Positions 1 through 8,189 are shown, numbered from the stretch's first letter. The stretch is 37,330 nucleotides of DNA from Veillonellaceae bacterium (GCA_900765165.1 CAAFQR010000212.1:1-37330); one strand, 5' to 3'. Translations and numbers: made by a program. Notes: generated by a model not told the origin, from the sequence alone.

Positions 1-48
1 AACAAATTCTAGAACATCAATATTTTGAATTTCAGCAGTTTTATCCAT
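1..48 (-). CDS. N-terminal fragment of an unidentified protein
   Basis: Only the first 16 codons lie in the window (MDKTAEIQNIDVLEFV), reading out of the left edge. The start is the ATG at 48-46, with the Shine-Dalgarno AAAGGAGT about 6 nt upstream on the minus strand. The fragment is too short to assign a family. Confidence 0.6.
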   Translation of the reverse strand, partial: MDKTAEIQNIDVLEFV

Positions 49-197
49 AATTGACTCCTTTGAACCTATTATATGTATTTACCAAGATTAACTTATGAGT
101 CTATTATACACCCATTTTTATCTTTTGGATCCTCCAGCCCTCAATATTTACTAAATATTTACCAAACACGCAAGAACATACAAAACACCTTCCTACC

Positions 198-307
198 AGC
201 GCGAGCGAAGCAAGCGCTACTAACGCAACCAAATATCGGGAAGAATTGTCGGAACAACCACCGCACTTGTGCTAAATTCATCAACAGCCTTACCGTACCG
301 ACAATTC
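198..307. repeat. Composite repeat: small hairpin plus GAATTGTCG inverted repeat (copy A)
   Basis: A hairpin with stem AGCGC/GCGCT around the loop GAGCGAAGCAA (198-218) is followed after 24 nt by an inverted repeat. Its arms are GAATTGTCGG (243-252) and CCGACAATTC (298-307). Copy B at 13621-13732 has the same two parts with the same spacing. The last stem pair differs between copies (G-C here, A-T there), which is a compensatory change. The interval 49-197 shows no convincing gene or structure. Confidence 0.6.
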
Positions 308-331
308 TCCCCACTCTCCCAAATAACCAAT

Positions 332-830
332 GCATACCAAGCGCAATATTAAGGCCTCCCTCGCATGAGTCCTAAGCCGTCCCTGACACTAACGCCAATA
401 TCTATCGTGGATACGGCTTAGGTGCAATTAGCTGACCGAATGCTCACAAGGATGCGAATCATGTGGTAATGAATTAGAAAATTGGGCGCAGCTTTAGCGA
501 GATTGCATACGGTAAGTAGCGTCATGAAGAACGCTAAGTTTAAGATAAAATGCAAAAATACTCCAGTACAACCATGAAGCGACCATTGGTGAAACCGAAG
601 GGAGCGAATGGTTGTACTAGAGTATTTGCTTTTAGAGTAAGCTTTCGTAATGACGCTACTTACCAATGCCAAGATTCGAAGGCGGACCAATTTTCTAATT
701 CATTACCCGAGTCGTTCTTGTACATCGGTCAGCTATTTGCACCAGACGCTAACCCGTGTAAAATATGGCACAGTGTCAGGAAGGCTTAGAACTCTATGCC
801 CTTCATGGCCTTAATACCGCGCTGGTATGC
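332..830. repeat. Fold-back element E1 behind cobO, arm copies the cobO 3' end
   Basis: This is a nested long inverted repeat. Arm pairs from outside in are 332-378/783-830, 421-437/727-743 (16 of 17), 465-485/687-707 (21 of 21), 511-525/650-664 (15 of 15) and 552-575/608-629. The outermost left arm reads like the last 14 or so cobO codons plus the stop: GCATACCAAGCGCAATATTA at 332 against GCATACCAGCGCGGTATTAA in cobO, then a shared AAGGCC and CTAAGCC. The apical loop (about 576-607) lacks the 35-nt core seen in E2-E6, so E1 belongs to the same structural class but has a different centre. Confidence 0.75.
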
Positions 831-1346
831 ATGTTTAACTTCCTTCATTTCCGTCACCGTATCCGCCATCTCCACAACCTCCGGCGCTGCATCACGGCCC
901 GTCAAAATAACATGCAACCGCTTCGGCCGTTCGCTAAGAAGCTTCGTAACACGCGCCACATCCAAGAGACCAAACTTCACCGCGTAATTTATTTCATCAA
1001 AGACAATAAGATCCCAATTATCACTCATGACCTCTTCCGTCAAAGACTGCCACGCAGCCTCAGCAGCGGCGCGATGCTCTGCCATCTTTTCCGCCGAATC
1101 CTCGCGATTGTGGAAAATAAACCCCTTACCCATAGGACGAATCGCAACAGGGTAACCGGCATCCTTCAAGGCTTCGATAGCTTTCAACTCGCCATAGGTG
1201 CTACCGCCCTTGATAAACTGCACCACCAACACGCGAAGGCCATCGCCGACAGCGCGAAGCACAACGCCTAAGGCCGCCGTCGTTTTGCCCTTACCATTAC
1301 CGGTGTTTACCAATATTAACCCTCGTTCTGTAGTTGCTTCTGCCAT
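786..1346 (-). CDS. cobO: Cob(I)yrinic acid a,c-diamide adenosyltransferase
   Basis: This enzyme transfers the adenosyl group of ATP to the cobalt of reduced corrinoids in the cytoplasm. The 186-residue product has the CobA/CobO/BtuR P-loop GNGKGKTT at residues 16-23 and the FDEINYAV segment typical of the family. The start is the ATG at 1346, because AAGGAGG lies 7 nt upstream; an 18-residue longer frame has no such site. It is about 100 nt downstream of cbiA and probably ends that operon. Its last codons form one arm of fold-back element E1, so the stop codon would lie inside a long RNA stem if transcription continues. Confidence 0.92.
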   Translation of the reverse strand: MAEATTERGLILVNTGNGKGKTTAALGVVLRAVGDGLRVLVVQFIKGGSTYGELKAIEALKDAGYPVAIRPMGKGFIFHNREDSAEKMAEHRAAAEAAWQSLTEEVMSDNWDLIVFDEINYAVKFGLLDVARVTKLLSERPKRLHVILTGRDAAPEVVEMADTVTEMKEVKHAYQRGIKAMKGIEF

Positions 1347-1447
1347 CGGAATACCTCCTTGTAATACACGTAACGGTAGCCCTAAAGCTACCGTTAACAA
1401 CTGCTAGATAACTAACGGCACCTTATAAAATTTAAAGTCAACTGTCA

Positions 1448-2833
1448 TTATACCTGGCGCGTTTTATACACATACGCCGCATCGATGAAATGCTTAACAG
1501 CCGCTTCATTGCCCGCAAAGTTCATGTGCAAGTACGACGCCAACAAATTACCATTGCAATAACCACCGGTGTACGTTTCATTACGGCGACCGCCGGTAAA
1601 GCTTAACGCCGGAATAGCTGCTTCCGGATTACGCCATTCCATAGTAGAGAAATGGAATTCATGGCCACGCAAGGATTCCCCTTTCTTAGCTACTACCGTA
1701 TCTACCAACGCCGTTGCCGTTACGTAGCCCACCTTTTGAAGCTTCTGCTGCATAACGCAATCAGCCGGCACAAGGCCTACGGTTTCATAGCGATTCCCTT
1801 CAAAATCACGGATGCCTTCGCACAAATACATGAGACCACCACATTCGGCATAAATCGGCATGCCGGAAATAAACGCCTGGCGAATAGCCGTCTTCATATC
1901 TTCATTAGCGGCCAACTGGTTAAGGAACATTTCCGGGAAACCGCCACCAAATAACAAGGCGTCTACATCAGCGGGCAACGCGCTATCCTTCAAAGGACTG
2001 AAGTAGCACAACTCCGCACCGGCGCGTTCCAAGGTCTGAAGACTGGCCGGATAGTAGAAGGAAAAGGCCTCGTCATAAGCGACACCGATTTTAACCGCTT
2101 TGTCGGCGGTTGTCATTTCAGTATCTTCCACTTCCAAATCCGGCGCACTGTTAGCGACGATATCCAGCGCTTCCAGGTCCACCATGTGGCTCACGGCGTC
2201 ACGAATGGTCGCAATGGCGCCCGTCGGATCCGTTTCCGTAACCGGCGTCAAACCGAGATGACGCTCCGGCGAATGCATACGGTCATCGCGGCGCACAGCA
2301 CCAATGACGGGAATGCCTAATTTGCCCATGGCATTTCGAATCATAAGCTCATGGTTATCCGAACCAAGGCGGTTCAACAAGACTCCGGCGAAGTTCACGT
2401 CCGGATCGTAATCGCGAAAGCCCTTCGCAATGGCAGCGGCGCTTTCGCCCATCGCTTTGCAATCGATGACGAGCACCACCGGCGCCTGCAATTCCTTGGC
2501 GATTTGCGCCGTCGAGCTTACGCCTTCGCGGCCACCGTCATAAAGGCCCATAACGCCTTCGATAATAGCCAGGTCTGCCCCGTTCGCCATATCGGCAAAG
2601 AACGGCACCAGCTGTTCACTGCGCACGAGCCACGTATCCAAATTGTAACAATCACGACCACCGGAGGCGAGCTTGTGGAAGCCCGGATCGATGTAATCGG
2701 GGCCCACCTTAAAAGGCTGCACCTTCTTGCCCAAAGCCGTGAAGGCAGCCAACAAGCCAGCTACAATCGTGGTCTTGCCAACGCCGGAATTCGTGCCGGC
2801 AATGACTACGCGAGGAATCTTGTATGTTTTCAT
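1448..2833 (-). CDS. cbiA: Cobyrinic acid a,c-diamide synthase
   Basis: This enzyme amidates the a and c acetate side chains of cobyrinic acid using glutamine and ATP. The 461-residue protein starts with a DTBS-like P-loop (GTNSGVGKTT, residues 13-22). It ends with a class I glutamine amidotransferase domain whose nucleophile is Cys331 in YAECGGLMYL, and the SYLHMNF region carries the later His. The length is normal for CbiA. The ATG is 4 nt after the cbiL stop, and the AAGGA ribosome site lies in the last cbiL codons, which suggests translational coupling. Confidence 0.95.
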   Translation of the reverse strand: MKTYKIPRVVIAGTNSGVGKTTIVAGLLAAFTALGKKVQPFKVGPDYIDPGFHKLASGGRDCYNLDTWLVRSEQLVPFFADMANGADLAIIEGVMGLYDGGREGVSSTAQIAKELQAPVVLVIDCKAMGESAAAIAKGFRDYDPDVNFAGVLLNRLGSDNHELMIRNAMGKLGIPVIGAVRRDDRMHSPERHLGLTPVTETDPTGAIATIRDAVSHMVDLEALDIVANSAPDLEVEDTEMTTADKAVKIGVAYDEAFSFYYPASLQTLERAGAELCYFSPLKDSALPADVDALLFGGGFPEMFLNQLAANEDMKTAIRQAFISGMPIYAECGGLMYLCEGIRDFEGNRYETVGLVPADCVMQQKLQKVGYVTATALVDTVVAKKGESLRGHEFHFSTMEWRNPEAAIPALSFTGGRRNETYTGGYCNGNLLASYLHMNFAGNEAAVKHFIDAAYVYKTRQV

Positions 2834-2837
2834 AGTC

Positions 2838-3545
2838 TTAGCGGTCCTTACGCTTAGCTAAAATGGTCGACAAATAATTGAGCTTCGTATCAGCCGGCAT
2901 GTCCTGCAAGCCGCGGTAAATTTCTTCACCGTCAAGGCCAACGCGGCTAATCATAACGGCTTCGTCAGCCATGTTATGCTTCTTCAACGTTTCCTGAACT
3001 TCGCCGAAGTTGCGATATACCTTCATGATAACAGCGTCGTCAGCCACAGCGAGCACCTTGTCGATTTTTTCCTTCGGTGCCGTTGCCGGTACGATAGCCA
3101 ACACTTCTTCTTTTTCTACGATAGGATAGCCCAAATGAGAGCCAATAGCGCAGAATGCCGTAACGCCCGGTACGGTTTCGATTTCGTAGCCGGAATTTTC
3201 TACCAAGCGATACACATACATGTACGTGCTGTAGAACATGGGGTCACCCAACGTCAAGAACACAACCTGCTTACCTTCCGACAACAGCTTCGTAATGATG
3301 TTGCGCGCTTCTTCCCAGCCTTCCTTCTGCGTGTCGTCATTGAGCACCATCGGGAACACAACCGGGACGATTTCTGTATGATCCTTAATATACGGTTTGG
3401 CAATATTCAGCGCTACCGAACCATCCTTCTTTTCCGTTTTCGGAGTGATGATAACATCAGCTTCACTGACCAAACGAGCCGCCTTCACCGTCATTAATTC
3501 CGGATCCCCCGGCCCTACACCGATACCATATAATTTACCTTTCAT
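2838..3545 (-). CDS. cbiL: Cobalt-factor II C20-methyltransferase
   Basis: This SAM-dependent methyltransferase adds the C20 methyl group in the anaerobic pathway. Visible features are the tetrapyrrole methylase N-terminus GIGVGPGDPELMT (residues 7-19), a TLGDPMFYST loop and the PGVTAFCAIG segment. The length of 235 residues is typical. A GAGGAGAGGT ribosome site precedes the ATG at 3545. It lies between cbiK and cbiA in one minus-strand operon. Confidence 0.93.
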   Translation of the reverse strand: MKGKLYGIGVGPGDPELMTVKAARLVSEADVIITPKTEKKDGSVALNIAKPYIKDHTEIVPVVFPMVLNDDTQKEGWEEARNIITKLLSEGKQVVFLTLGDPMFYSTYMYVYRLVENSGYEIETVPGVTAFCAIGSHLGYPIVEKEEVLAIVPATAPKEKIDKVLAVADDAVIMKVYRNFGEVQETLKKHNMADEAVMISRVGLDGEEIYRGLQDMPADTKLNYLSTILAKRKDR

Positions 3546-3628
3546 TTGTTACCTCTCCTCATAATGGATTACTTACATACTCGCTCTATTATAGCATAAA
3601 ATCTTTGATTTATCGAAAGAGACTATCA

Positions 3629-4480
3629 TTACTTAATAGTAGGAATCTTCGGCCGATGCTTCGAACGGCCTTCGTAGCGACCGTTAATGGCGTCATCAAG
3701 ATGTTCGGCGTACAGCTTTTGAATGGCTTCATATTCGCCAAGGCCTTTTTCGTGGCGCACTACTTCAAAACCGGCGTCTTGCAGTTCCATTAAGATACTG
3801 TCTTCATCGGCAAAGATGTCGTTCAGCGCATGGTCACCGGCTACGAGGAGTAGCGGATGCAAATGCACTTTCTTTGGCGTCGTGCCGTCCGCCCAATCCC
3901 AGGGAATAGCAATGTCCGATAATTCCGGAAAGCATTCCAGCGCGGCGATGCGTACGTTGCTCAGCTTTTGGCGCAGTAATTTCAGCTGCAACACGGAGTA
4001 ACAACCATTACCAACGTTCATGCCGCCGTGACCGATGAGCACCAAACCTTCAGCGCTAGGGATGTTGAGCGGTTTGATGAAGCCGTCAATAAGCGCTTGG
4101 TAATCGTCGGGCCGTTCTTCTTGGCCCATAAAGTACAACAGCGGACGTCCTACCTTGACTTCCTGAATGGAGCCTTTCCCCACGTAGGACAACATGTTTT
4201 GCTTCAGCTTTTCAAATTCTTCGCCACCTGTGAAATGAAGCGGCTGCACGATAACCTGCTCCACCCCTTCATTGGCGAGCTGTTCCATCAACCCTTCTTC
4301 GGTGAGAATCATTTCACCACGGTCACGTAAACGCTTCACAATAATGCGCGACGTAAAGGCCAAATGAACCGGCACGTCCGCATACTGCTGCTTGATAAAA
4401 TTAAACACCGCATCAATCTGGCGGTGCCGCGCTTCCGGTACGGTGGTACCAAAAGCCACCACTGCAATGGCTTGTTTCAT
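3629..4480 (-). CDS. cbiK: Cytoplasmic sirohydrochlorin cobaltochelatase CbiK
   Basis: This chelatase inserts cobalt into sirohydrochlorin, the entry step of anaerobic cobalamin synthesis. The 283-residue protein has no signal peptide. All three metal ligands expected from Salmonella CbiK are visible: His151 in LIGHGG, Glu182 in LECFPE and His217 in VAGDHA. AAGGAGAG lies 7 nt before the ATG at 4480. It is the first gene after a terminator that separates it from the degenerate paralogue at 4637-5569, so it probably has its own promoter in 4481-4545, although I see no good -35/-10 pair there. Confidence 0.93.
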   Translation of the reverse strand: MKQAIAVVAFGTTVPEARHRQIDAVFNFIKQQYADVPVHLAFTSRIIVKRLRDRGEMILTEEGLMEQLANEGVEQVIVQPLHFTGGEEFEKLKQNMLSYVGKGSIQEVKVGRPLLYFMGQEERPDDYQALIDGFIKPLNIPSAEGLVLIGHGGMNVGNGCYSVLQLKLLRQKLSNVRIAALECFPELSDIAIPWDWADGTTPKKVHLHPLLLVAGDHALNDIFADEDSILMELQDAGFEVVRHEKGLGEYEAIQKLYAEHLDDAINGRYEGRSKHRPKIPTIK

Positions 4481-4544
4481 AGTCTCTCCTTAGATTGAAT
4501 CGTAAGCCGGCCCATAAAGATTCGCTGTATGAGCCGCCACTTCG

Positions 4545-4577
4545 TATATAATAAAACGGCCCCCGCAGGGACCGTTT
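4545..4577 (-). terminator. Rho-independent terminator behind the degenerate cbiK paralogue
   Basis: The hairpin pairs AAACGG (4554-4559) with CCGTTT (4572-4577), with a CCC/GGG extension inside. On the minus strand it is followed by TTTTATTATA. It would stop transcription of the 4637-5569 gene before cbiK. Confidence 0.6.
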
Positions 4578-4636
4578 ATATAGCATACTTAACTGAAGTG
4601 CCTTCAAGCAAAGGCTAATTCAGCATAGCTGTAACA

Positions 4637-5569
4637 TTAGCATACATGCGCCATGGACGCCGCATTCGCTTTCGAGGCACTAGCCGCCGTGTTCGCTACG
4701 CCATTACTGGCGGACTTCACCGCTGCCGGCGCTACCTGACGCTTGCGTTCAACAGAGCGAATGGACTGGGCCAAATGCTTGAGGAACACATCCTGAATGA
4801 ACGGATTTTCGCCAAGGCCTTCATTCCAAATGGTCACGCCATAGCCTTCGTCGGCGAGCAACGTTGCTACCGAATCAGGACGGTCACCGCCGAGGAAGTC
4901 CATCAGGTGTTCAGAACCAATGAGCGCCAAGGGCACTACGAGCACGTCCTTGTGGTCCAAGCGTTCCAATAAGGTCAATGCCTGCTTGAAGTTCGGGAAC
5001 CCGTTCGACGTGAACACCGCTACGTTCTGGCCGTTGCCATACATGCATTTAAGCTGCAACGCGCTGTATTCCAGCTGATTCTGACCATTCGCCATGAGCA
5101 AAACGGACTTGTTCAAGGACCGAATATTCACATGCTTCAAGATAGCATCGATGGCCGCTTCGTAGTCATCGGCGTAATTCTTAACGCCTAAAGAACTCAA
5201 TAACGGCTTGCCGACATACACCTTCGGCACCACTTTGCCGGTGCTATGACCTTGCTTGCTCTGCGTGAACTGCGCCACTGTTTTGCGAAGCTTTTGGTAG
5301 CACTGATCCGATACCAAGGCGAACGGCAAGATGAATACGTCCGTAATGCCTACGTCCTGACATTCTGCCAAAACCTGTTCTACAGAATACACCGGTTTTT
5401 CGTATTTTTCGTTCCACTTCTCGATGAGAGCATCAGCTAAAAATACACGGCGAACCACGGCCTCCGGGTACGCTTCCCGAATCTTCTGTTCCATAGTGCC
5501 TACAGATTTTTCCACGGCTTCCCCGTAAATGGAGCCGAATGTAGCTAACATAATGCATTTCGTATTCAT
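4637..5569 (-). CDS. CbiK-family protein lacking two of three metal ligands
   Basis: The overall fold pattern matches CbiK along most of its length, for example LATFGS near the start, LQLKCMYG after the first ligand and GLGENPFIQDVF near the end. Aligned with the two intact paralogues in this window, the first His is Asn161 (LMANGQ), the Glu is Asn189 (TSNGFP) and only the last His remains (His221 in GSEHL). A 36-residue Ala/Ser/Lys tail ends in Cys310. It has its own promoter and Fur-like boxes and ends at a terminator, so it is an independent iron-linked unit. A chelatase reaction is unlikely; tetrapyrrole or metal binding is possible. The start ATG has AAGGACCTCC-strand context (GGAGGTCCTT) 6 nt upstream. 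Confidence 0.8.
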   Translation of the reverse strand: MNTKCIMLATFGSIYGEAVEKSVGTMEQKIREAYPEAVVRRVFLADALIEKWNEKYEKPVYSVEQVLAECQDVGITDVFILPFALVSDQCYQKLRKTVAQFTQSKQGHSTGKVVPKVYVGKPLLSSLGVKNYADDYEAAIDAILKHVNIRSLNKSVLLMANGQNQLEYSALQLKCMYGNGQNVAVFTSNGFPNFKQALTLLERLDHKDVLVVPLALIGSEHLMDFLGGDRPDSVATLLADEGYGVTIWNEGLGENPFIQDVFLKHLAQSIRSVERKRQVAPAAVKSASNGVANTAASASKANAASMAHVC

Positions 5570-5732
5570 AAGGACCTCCGCTATCTATACCTAAACCCGT
5601 CAGTCCCCTACGCAATACGCTATTCCCGGTGAAATAAACTGCCTCCGGTGCCCTAGGTTAAACCGACGAAAACTAATCACATTTAATCGAATCGAAAACA
5701 TTCGAAATATAAACACGTTTCTTACAGGTATG

Positions 5733-5761
5733 ATGATACGACACATTTCAAATTTCGTCAA
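5733..5761 (-). promoter_or_regulatory. Sigma-70 type promoter for the degenerate cbiK paralogue
   Basis: On the minus strand the -35 is TTGACG (5761-5756), the spacer is 17 nt and the -10 is TATCAT (5738-5733). The inferred start near 5726 gives a leader of about 155 nt with no further structure I can defend. Confidence 0.65.
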
Positions 5762-5809
5762 TGAGAATTTTTCTCATTTTTAAATTTCTCAACGACTATC
5801 ATTGATAAT
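5762..5809. promoter_or_regulatory. Fur-like operator boxes
   Basis: TGAGAATTTTTCTCA (5762-5776) is a near-perfect 7-1-7 palindrome of the Fur box type. It abuts the -35 of the promoter at 5733-5761. A second site, ACTATCATTGATAAT (5795-5809), contains a TATCA/TGATA palindrome and GATAAT hexamers. Regulation by Fur is inferred from sequence resemblance. Confidence 0.6.
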
Positions 5810-5965
5810 GTGCAAAATTCATGTTTATCTTGTGGTCAGTCTAGATACGTAGTGTTAGTCACCACTATGTTACTTACTATATAAACGATAATGTATTTCA
5901 GTTTTAAAGTTCAGCTGTATCGTGTGCGTACACAGTTCCTACAGCTTATGGTTATATATTATGGC

Positions 5966-6283
5966 TTACGCCTGCGAGAAAATACGCGGTGCTGCTACAC
6001 CAAAGATTTTCGCAATTAACGGCAAATATTTACCTTCCAAGATCGTACGATTGCGTTCTTGTTTGGTAATGAGCCATAACGCACGACCGTTGTAGGTAAT
6101 GCGCAACAAGCTTTCGATGTAGCGATTAAAATCTTCTTCGCCCATGGCTTCCTTTAATTCAGCCAATTTGCTTTTAATCGGTTCTTCCTGATATTCCGGG
6201 CGCTGGGTTACCGGCGTAAATACAACTTCATAAACAGACGCGGACTGTTCCCGTGCCGTAGTTCCACTTTCAAACGAACTCAT
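5966..6283 (-). CDS. Small protein resembling DnaA domain I
   Basis: This 105-residue soluble protein has no signal peptide. Residues about 38-95 resemble the N-terminal domain of DnaA. An amphipathic segment (KLAELKEAMGEEDFNRYIES) is followed by the pattern LWLITKQERNRTILEGKYLP, which parallels the DnaA segment ending in a W-LE-RYL-LI motif. The AAA+ and DNA-binding domains are absent. The ATG at 6283 has AAGGAGG 7 nt upstream. A tandem palindromic operator lies directly in front of it, so it is probably regulated as a single gene. The resemblance is by eye and the function is unknown. Confidence 0.6.
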   Translation of the reverse strand: MSSFESGTTAREQSASVYEVVFTPVTQRPEYQEEPIKSKLAELKEAMGEEDFNRYIESLLRITYNGRALWLITKQERNRTILEGKYLPLIAKIFGVAAPRIFSQA

Positions 6284-6295
6284 AAAACATCCTCC

Positions 6296-6335
6296 TTAGT
6301 GGATTATTTTACTGGATTTAGTGAGTTATTTCACT
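6296..6335. promoter_or_regulatory. Tandem operator-like palindromes before the DnaA-I-like gene
   Basis: TTAGTGGATTATTTTACT (6296-6313) and TTAGTGAGTTATTTCACT (6318-6335) match at 15 of 18 positions and are offset by 22 bp, about two helical turns. The second is a palindrome (TAGTGA/TCACTA). A TATAAT on the minus strand (6349-6344) lies just upstream, and the first copy touches the ribosome site. This fits a repressor site. Confidence 0.5.
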
Positions 6336-6434
6336 ATACGTGTATTATAGTAACAGAATTTTAGGCCCTTGACTATGCTTAATACTTCGATTATGCATAA
6401 AAAACATTCATGATATGTTATACGTCAAAAATAT

Positions 6435-6463
6435 TTGACACGAGATTTCAATTCTGCTATGCT
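6435..6463 (+). promoter_or_regulatory. Sigma-70 promoter of the cobalamin riboswitch transcript
   Basis: TTGACA (6435-6440), a 17-nt spacer and TATGCT (6458-6463). Transcription would start near 6470 and yield a leader of about 490 nt ahead of the exported CbiK gene. Confidence 0.75.
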
Positions 6464-6560
6464 AAACGCAAGTGAATACAAGTGTTCAAGGTGAGAATAC
6501 TAGTAACTATGCGGATTTATGGATGTGTAACGCATTGCCGCTACACATTAGGGATATAAA

Positions 6561-6702
6561 TGCCGGTACTAGTTCTTAATAGAAAAGCGCAGTTAAAGCT
6601 GCCGCGGTCCCGCCACTGTGACGCAGAGTCCAATCAGAATGCCACTGGAGTAATTTGGGAAGGCGATTGAGACGTTGAAGCAAAGCCAGGAGAACTGCCT
6701 TG
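6561..6702 (+). promoter_or_regulatory. Cobalamin riboswitch aptamer
   Basis: The conserved box GCGGTCCCGCCACTGTGA (6604-6621) and the B12-box partner AAGCCAGGAGAACTGCC (6683-6699) are both present with normal spacing. A terminator follows at 6877-6907, so B12 is expected to switch off the exported CbiK gene. Between aptamer and terminator are about 175 nt with a further strong hairpin (AACGGTT 6795-6801 with AACCGTT 6813-6819), an unusually long expression platform. Confidence 0.92.
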
Positions 6703-6876
6703 AACGGATAACCGATAACCCACGAGCGATGGATAGGTCATTCCCGAGAACTTACACGACTGACGTCGTCACTGTGACGTTGATTGGAAAACTAAACGGT
6801 TTTGCTCTAAAGAACCGTTACGTCGGACAGTCATTTCACAGGCGTATACGAAAGCCGCGTCATAAAATCGATTATA

Positions 6877-6907
6877 ACCTCCTCGCCTGGCGGGGAGGTA
6901 TTTTTTT
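6877..6907 (+). terminator. Intrinsic terminator of the cobalamin riboswitch
   Basis: ACCTCC (6877-6882) pairs with GGAGGT (6894-6899), with CGCC/GGCG inside, and seven T residues follow at 6901-6907. It is placed 54 nt before the coding start. Confidence 0.88.
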
Positions 6908-6960
6908 GTACATCACGCAGGTTTAGGATTTTTAGTTTGAGTTTGTAGGAGTGAATTCTA

Positions 6961-8010
6961 ATGAAGAAGAATTTGGCAAAAAAAGCATTGGCAACAGTTA
7001 TGGCAGTATGCGCTTTGACCGGCGTAGGCTATATGGGCACGCACGTGGATGCGGCTTATACCTTGAATCCGGAAGTTAAAAACGCTACGCCGGCTTTGAT
7101 GGAAGCATCACAAATTGGCGTGCGCACCTATGTAACAAAAGATCCGAAATTGGCTGCTGAACCTAACAAGGACGCTATGGTTGTGATGAGCTTTGGTACT
7201 ACGTACAAGGATACCCGTGCTAAAACCATCGAAGCTACGGTAAAAGAAATCCAGGCTCAGCACCCGAACGTTAAAGTTGTAACTGCGTTCACGTCTCATA
7301 TCATTATCGACCGTATCAAAGCCAAGGAAGGTATCACCATCCCTACTCCTGAAGAAGCATTGACGCAGCTCAAACAGGAAGGCTACAACCGCGTGGCCCT
7401 CGCTACGTTGGACGTAATCCCGGGTATGGAATATAACTACGACGCTGCTGTATTCAATGAATACAAACACCAGTTCAAGAAAATGACCTTAGGCCTTCCG
7501 CTTATGTACTGGATGGGCCAGGAAAATCAGCGCGACGACGTTGAACAGGCCTTGAAAGCTTACTCCTCTCAATTCCCGAAGGTTGGCCCCCATGACGCAG
7601 TCTTGATCATGGCTCACGGCACGCCGGATCCGTCCAACGCTTACTATGCCGTAATGCAGGACCGTCTTGATTCCATGGGCTTCAAAAACACCTACATCTA
7701 CACCGTTGAAGGCTGGCCGAGCCTTGAAACCATTATTCCGCAGCTGAAAGCTAAAGGCATTAAACACGTAACCTTGATGCCGATTATGATGGTAGCCGGC
7801 GACCATGCTAACAACGATATGGCTGGTGCAGAACCGGATTCCCATAAATCCATTCTTGAAAAAGAAGGCTTCAAGGTTGATGCTTACATTCATGGCATCG
7901 GCGAAAACCAGCAGGTTCGCGACCTCTTCGCTCAGCGCGCTCAGGAATCCTGGGAAGCACTAGAAGCGGCTGACCCGGCTCCGGCACATCACCACATGAT
8001 GAAAAAATAG
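6961..8010 (+). CDS. cbiK: Exported CbiK-type sirohydrochlorin cobaltochelatase
   Basis: The 349-residue protein is a CbiK homologue with a Sec signal peptide (KK then a hydrophobic stretch, probable cleavage after HVDAA, residue 32). It should therefore act outside the cytoplasmic membrane. The ligands are intact: His219 in IMAHGT, Glu250 in TVEGWP and His282 in VAGDHA. The C-terminus carries HHH. Periplasmic CbiK of Desulfovibrio is the closest known concept; a role in metal or tetrapyrrole handling linked to uptake is inferred. TAGGAG precedes the ATG at 6961. The riboswitch in front makes it the B12-repressed copy, and a BtuF-like gene follows. Confidence 0.9.
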   Translation: MKKNLAKKALATVMAVCALTGVGYMGTHVDAAYTLNPEVKNATPALMEASQIGVRTYVTKDPKLAAEPNKDAMVVMSFGTTYKDTRAKTIEATVKEIQAQHPNVKVVTAFTSHIIIDRIKAKEGITIPTPEEALTQLKQEGYNRVALATLDVIPGMEYNYDAAVFNEYKHQFKKMTLGLPLMYWMGQENQRDDVEQALKAYSSQFPKVGPHDAVLIMAHGTPDPSNAYYAVMQDRLDSMGFKNTYIYTVEGWPSLETIIPQLKAKGIKHVTLMPIMMVAGDHANNDMAGAEPDSHKSILEKEGFKVDAYIHGIGENQQVRDLFAQRAQESWEALEAADPAPAHHHMMKK

Positions 8011-8018
8011 TTTCTTGG

Positions 8019-8189
8019 TAAAATAAACAGCCTCTACATCCGGCAAATGAGACCTTCTTCTTAGCCCTTCCCATAAGCCAGTCCCTTTTGCTTAACAATC
8101 CTTTATTCATTCTCCTCAGTTAGGCAAATGGCTTAGATTTTGGTATACTAAGTGCGATGGCTCTTTGCCGGATGTATTGATTATTTCAC
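8019..8189. repeat. Intergenic inverted repeat carrying the btuF promoter
   Basis: TACATCCGGCAAA (8034-8046) pairs with TTTGCCGGATGTA (8164-8176). The flanks AAAATAAACAG and TTATTTCAC continue the pairing imperfectly. An extended -10, TGGTATACT (8141-8149), lies in the loop on the plus strand and could start the lipoprotein mRNA. The stems end with copies of the dispersed TGAAATRA motif (8181-8188 exact, about 8020 imperfect). Confidence 0.55.

Noticed and set aside
73..789. Several open frames of 79-100 codons in the region left of cobO
   Set aside because: They lie in the composite repeat and fold-back E1, have no ribosome sites and no protein-like composition.
765..1271. Long open frame opposite cobO, and similar frames opposite cbiA, cbiL and cbiK
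   Set aside because: They are antisense shadows of well-supported genes, without ribosome sites or recognisable protein features.
6765..6840. A second, degenerate cobalamin aptamer (CACTGTGACG recurs after the first)
   Set aside because: Only a short palindromic match is present; the B12-box and CCGCC core are missing. It is better read as part of the expression platform.
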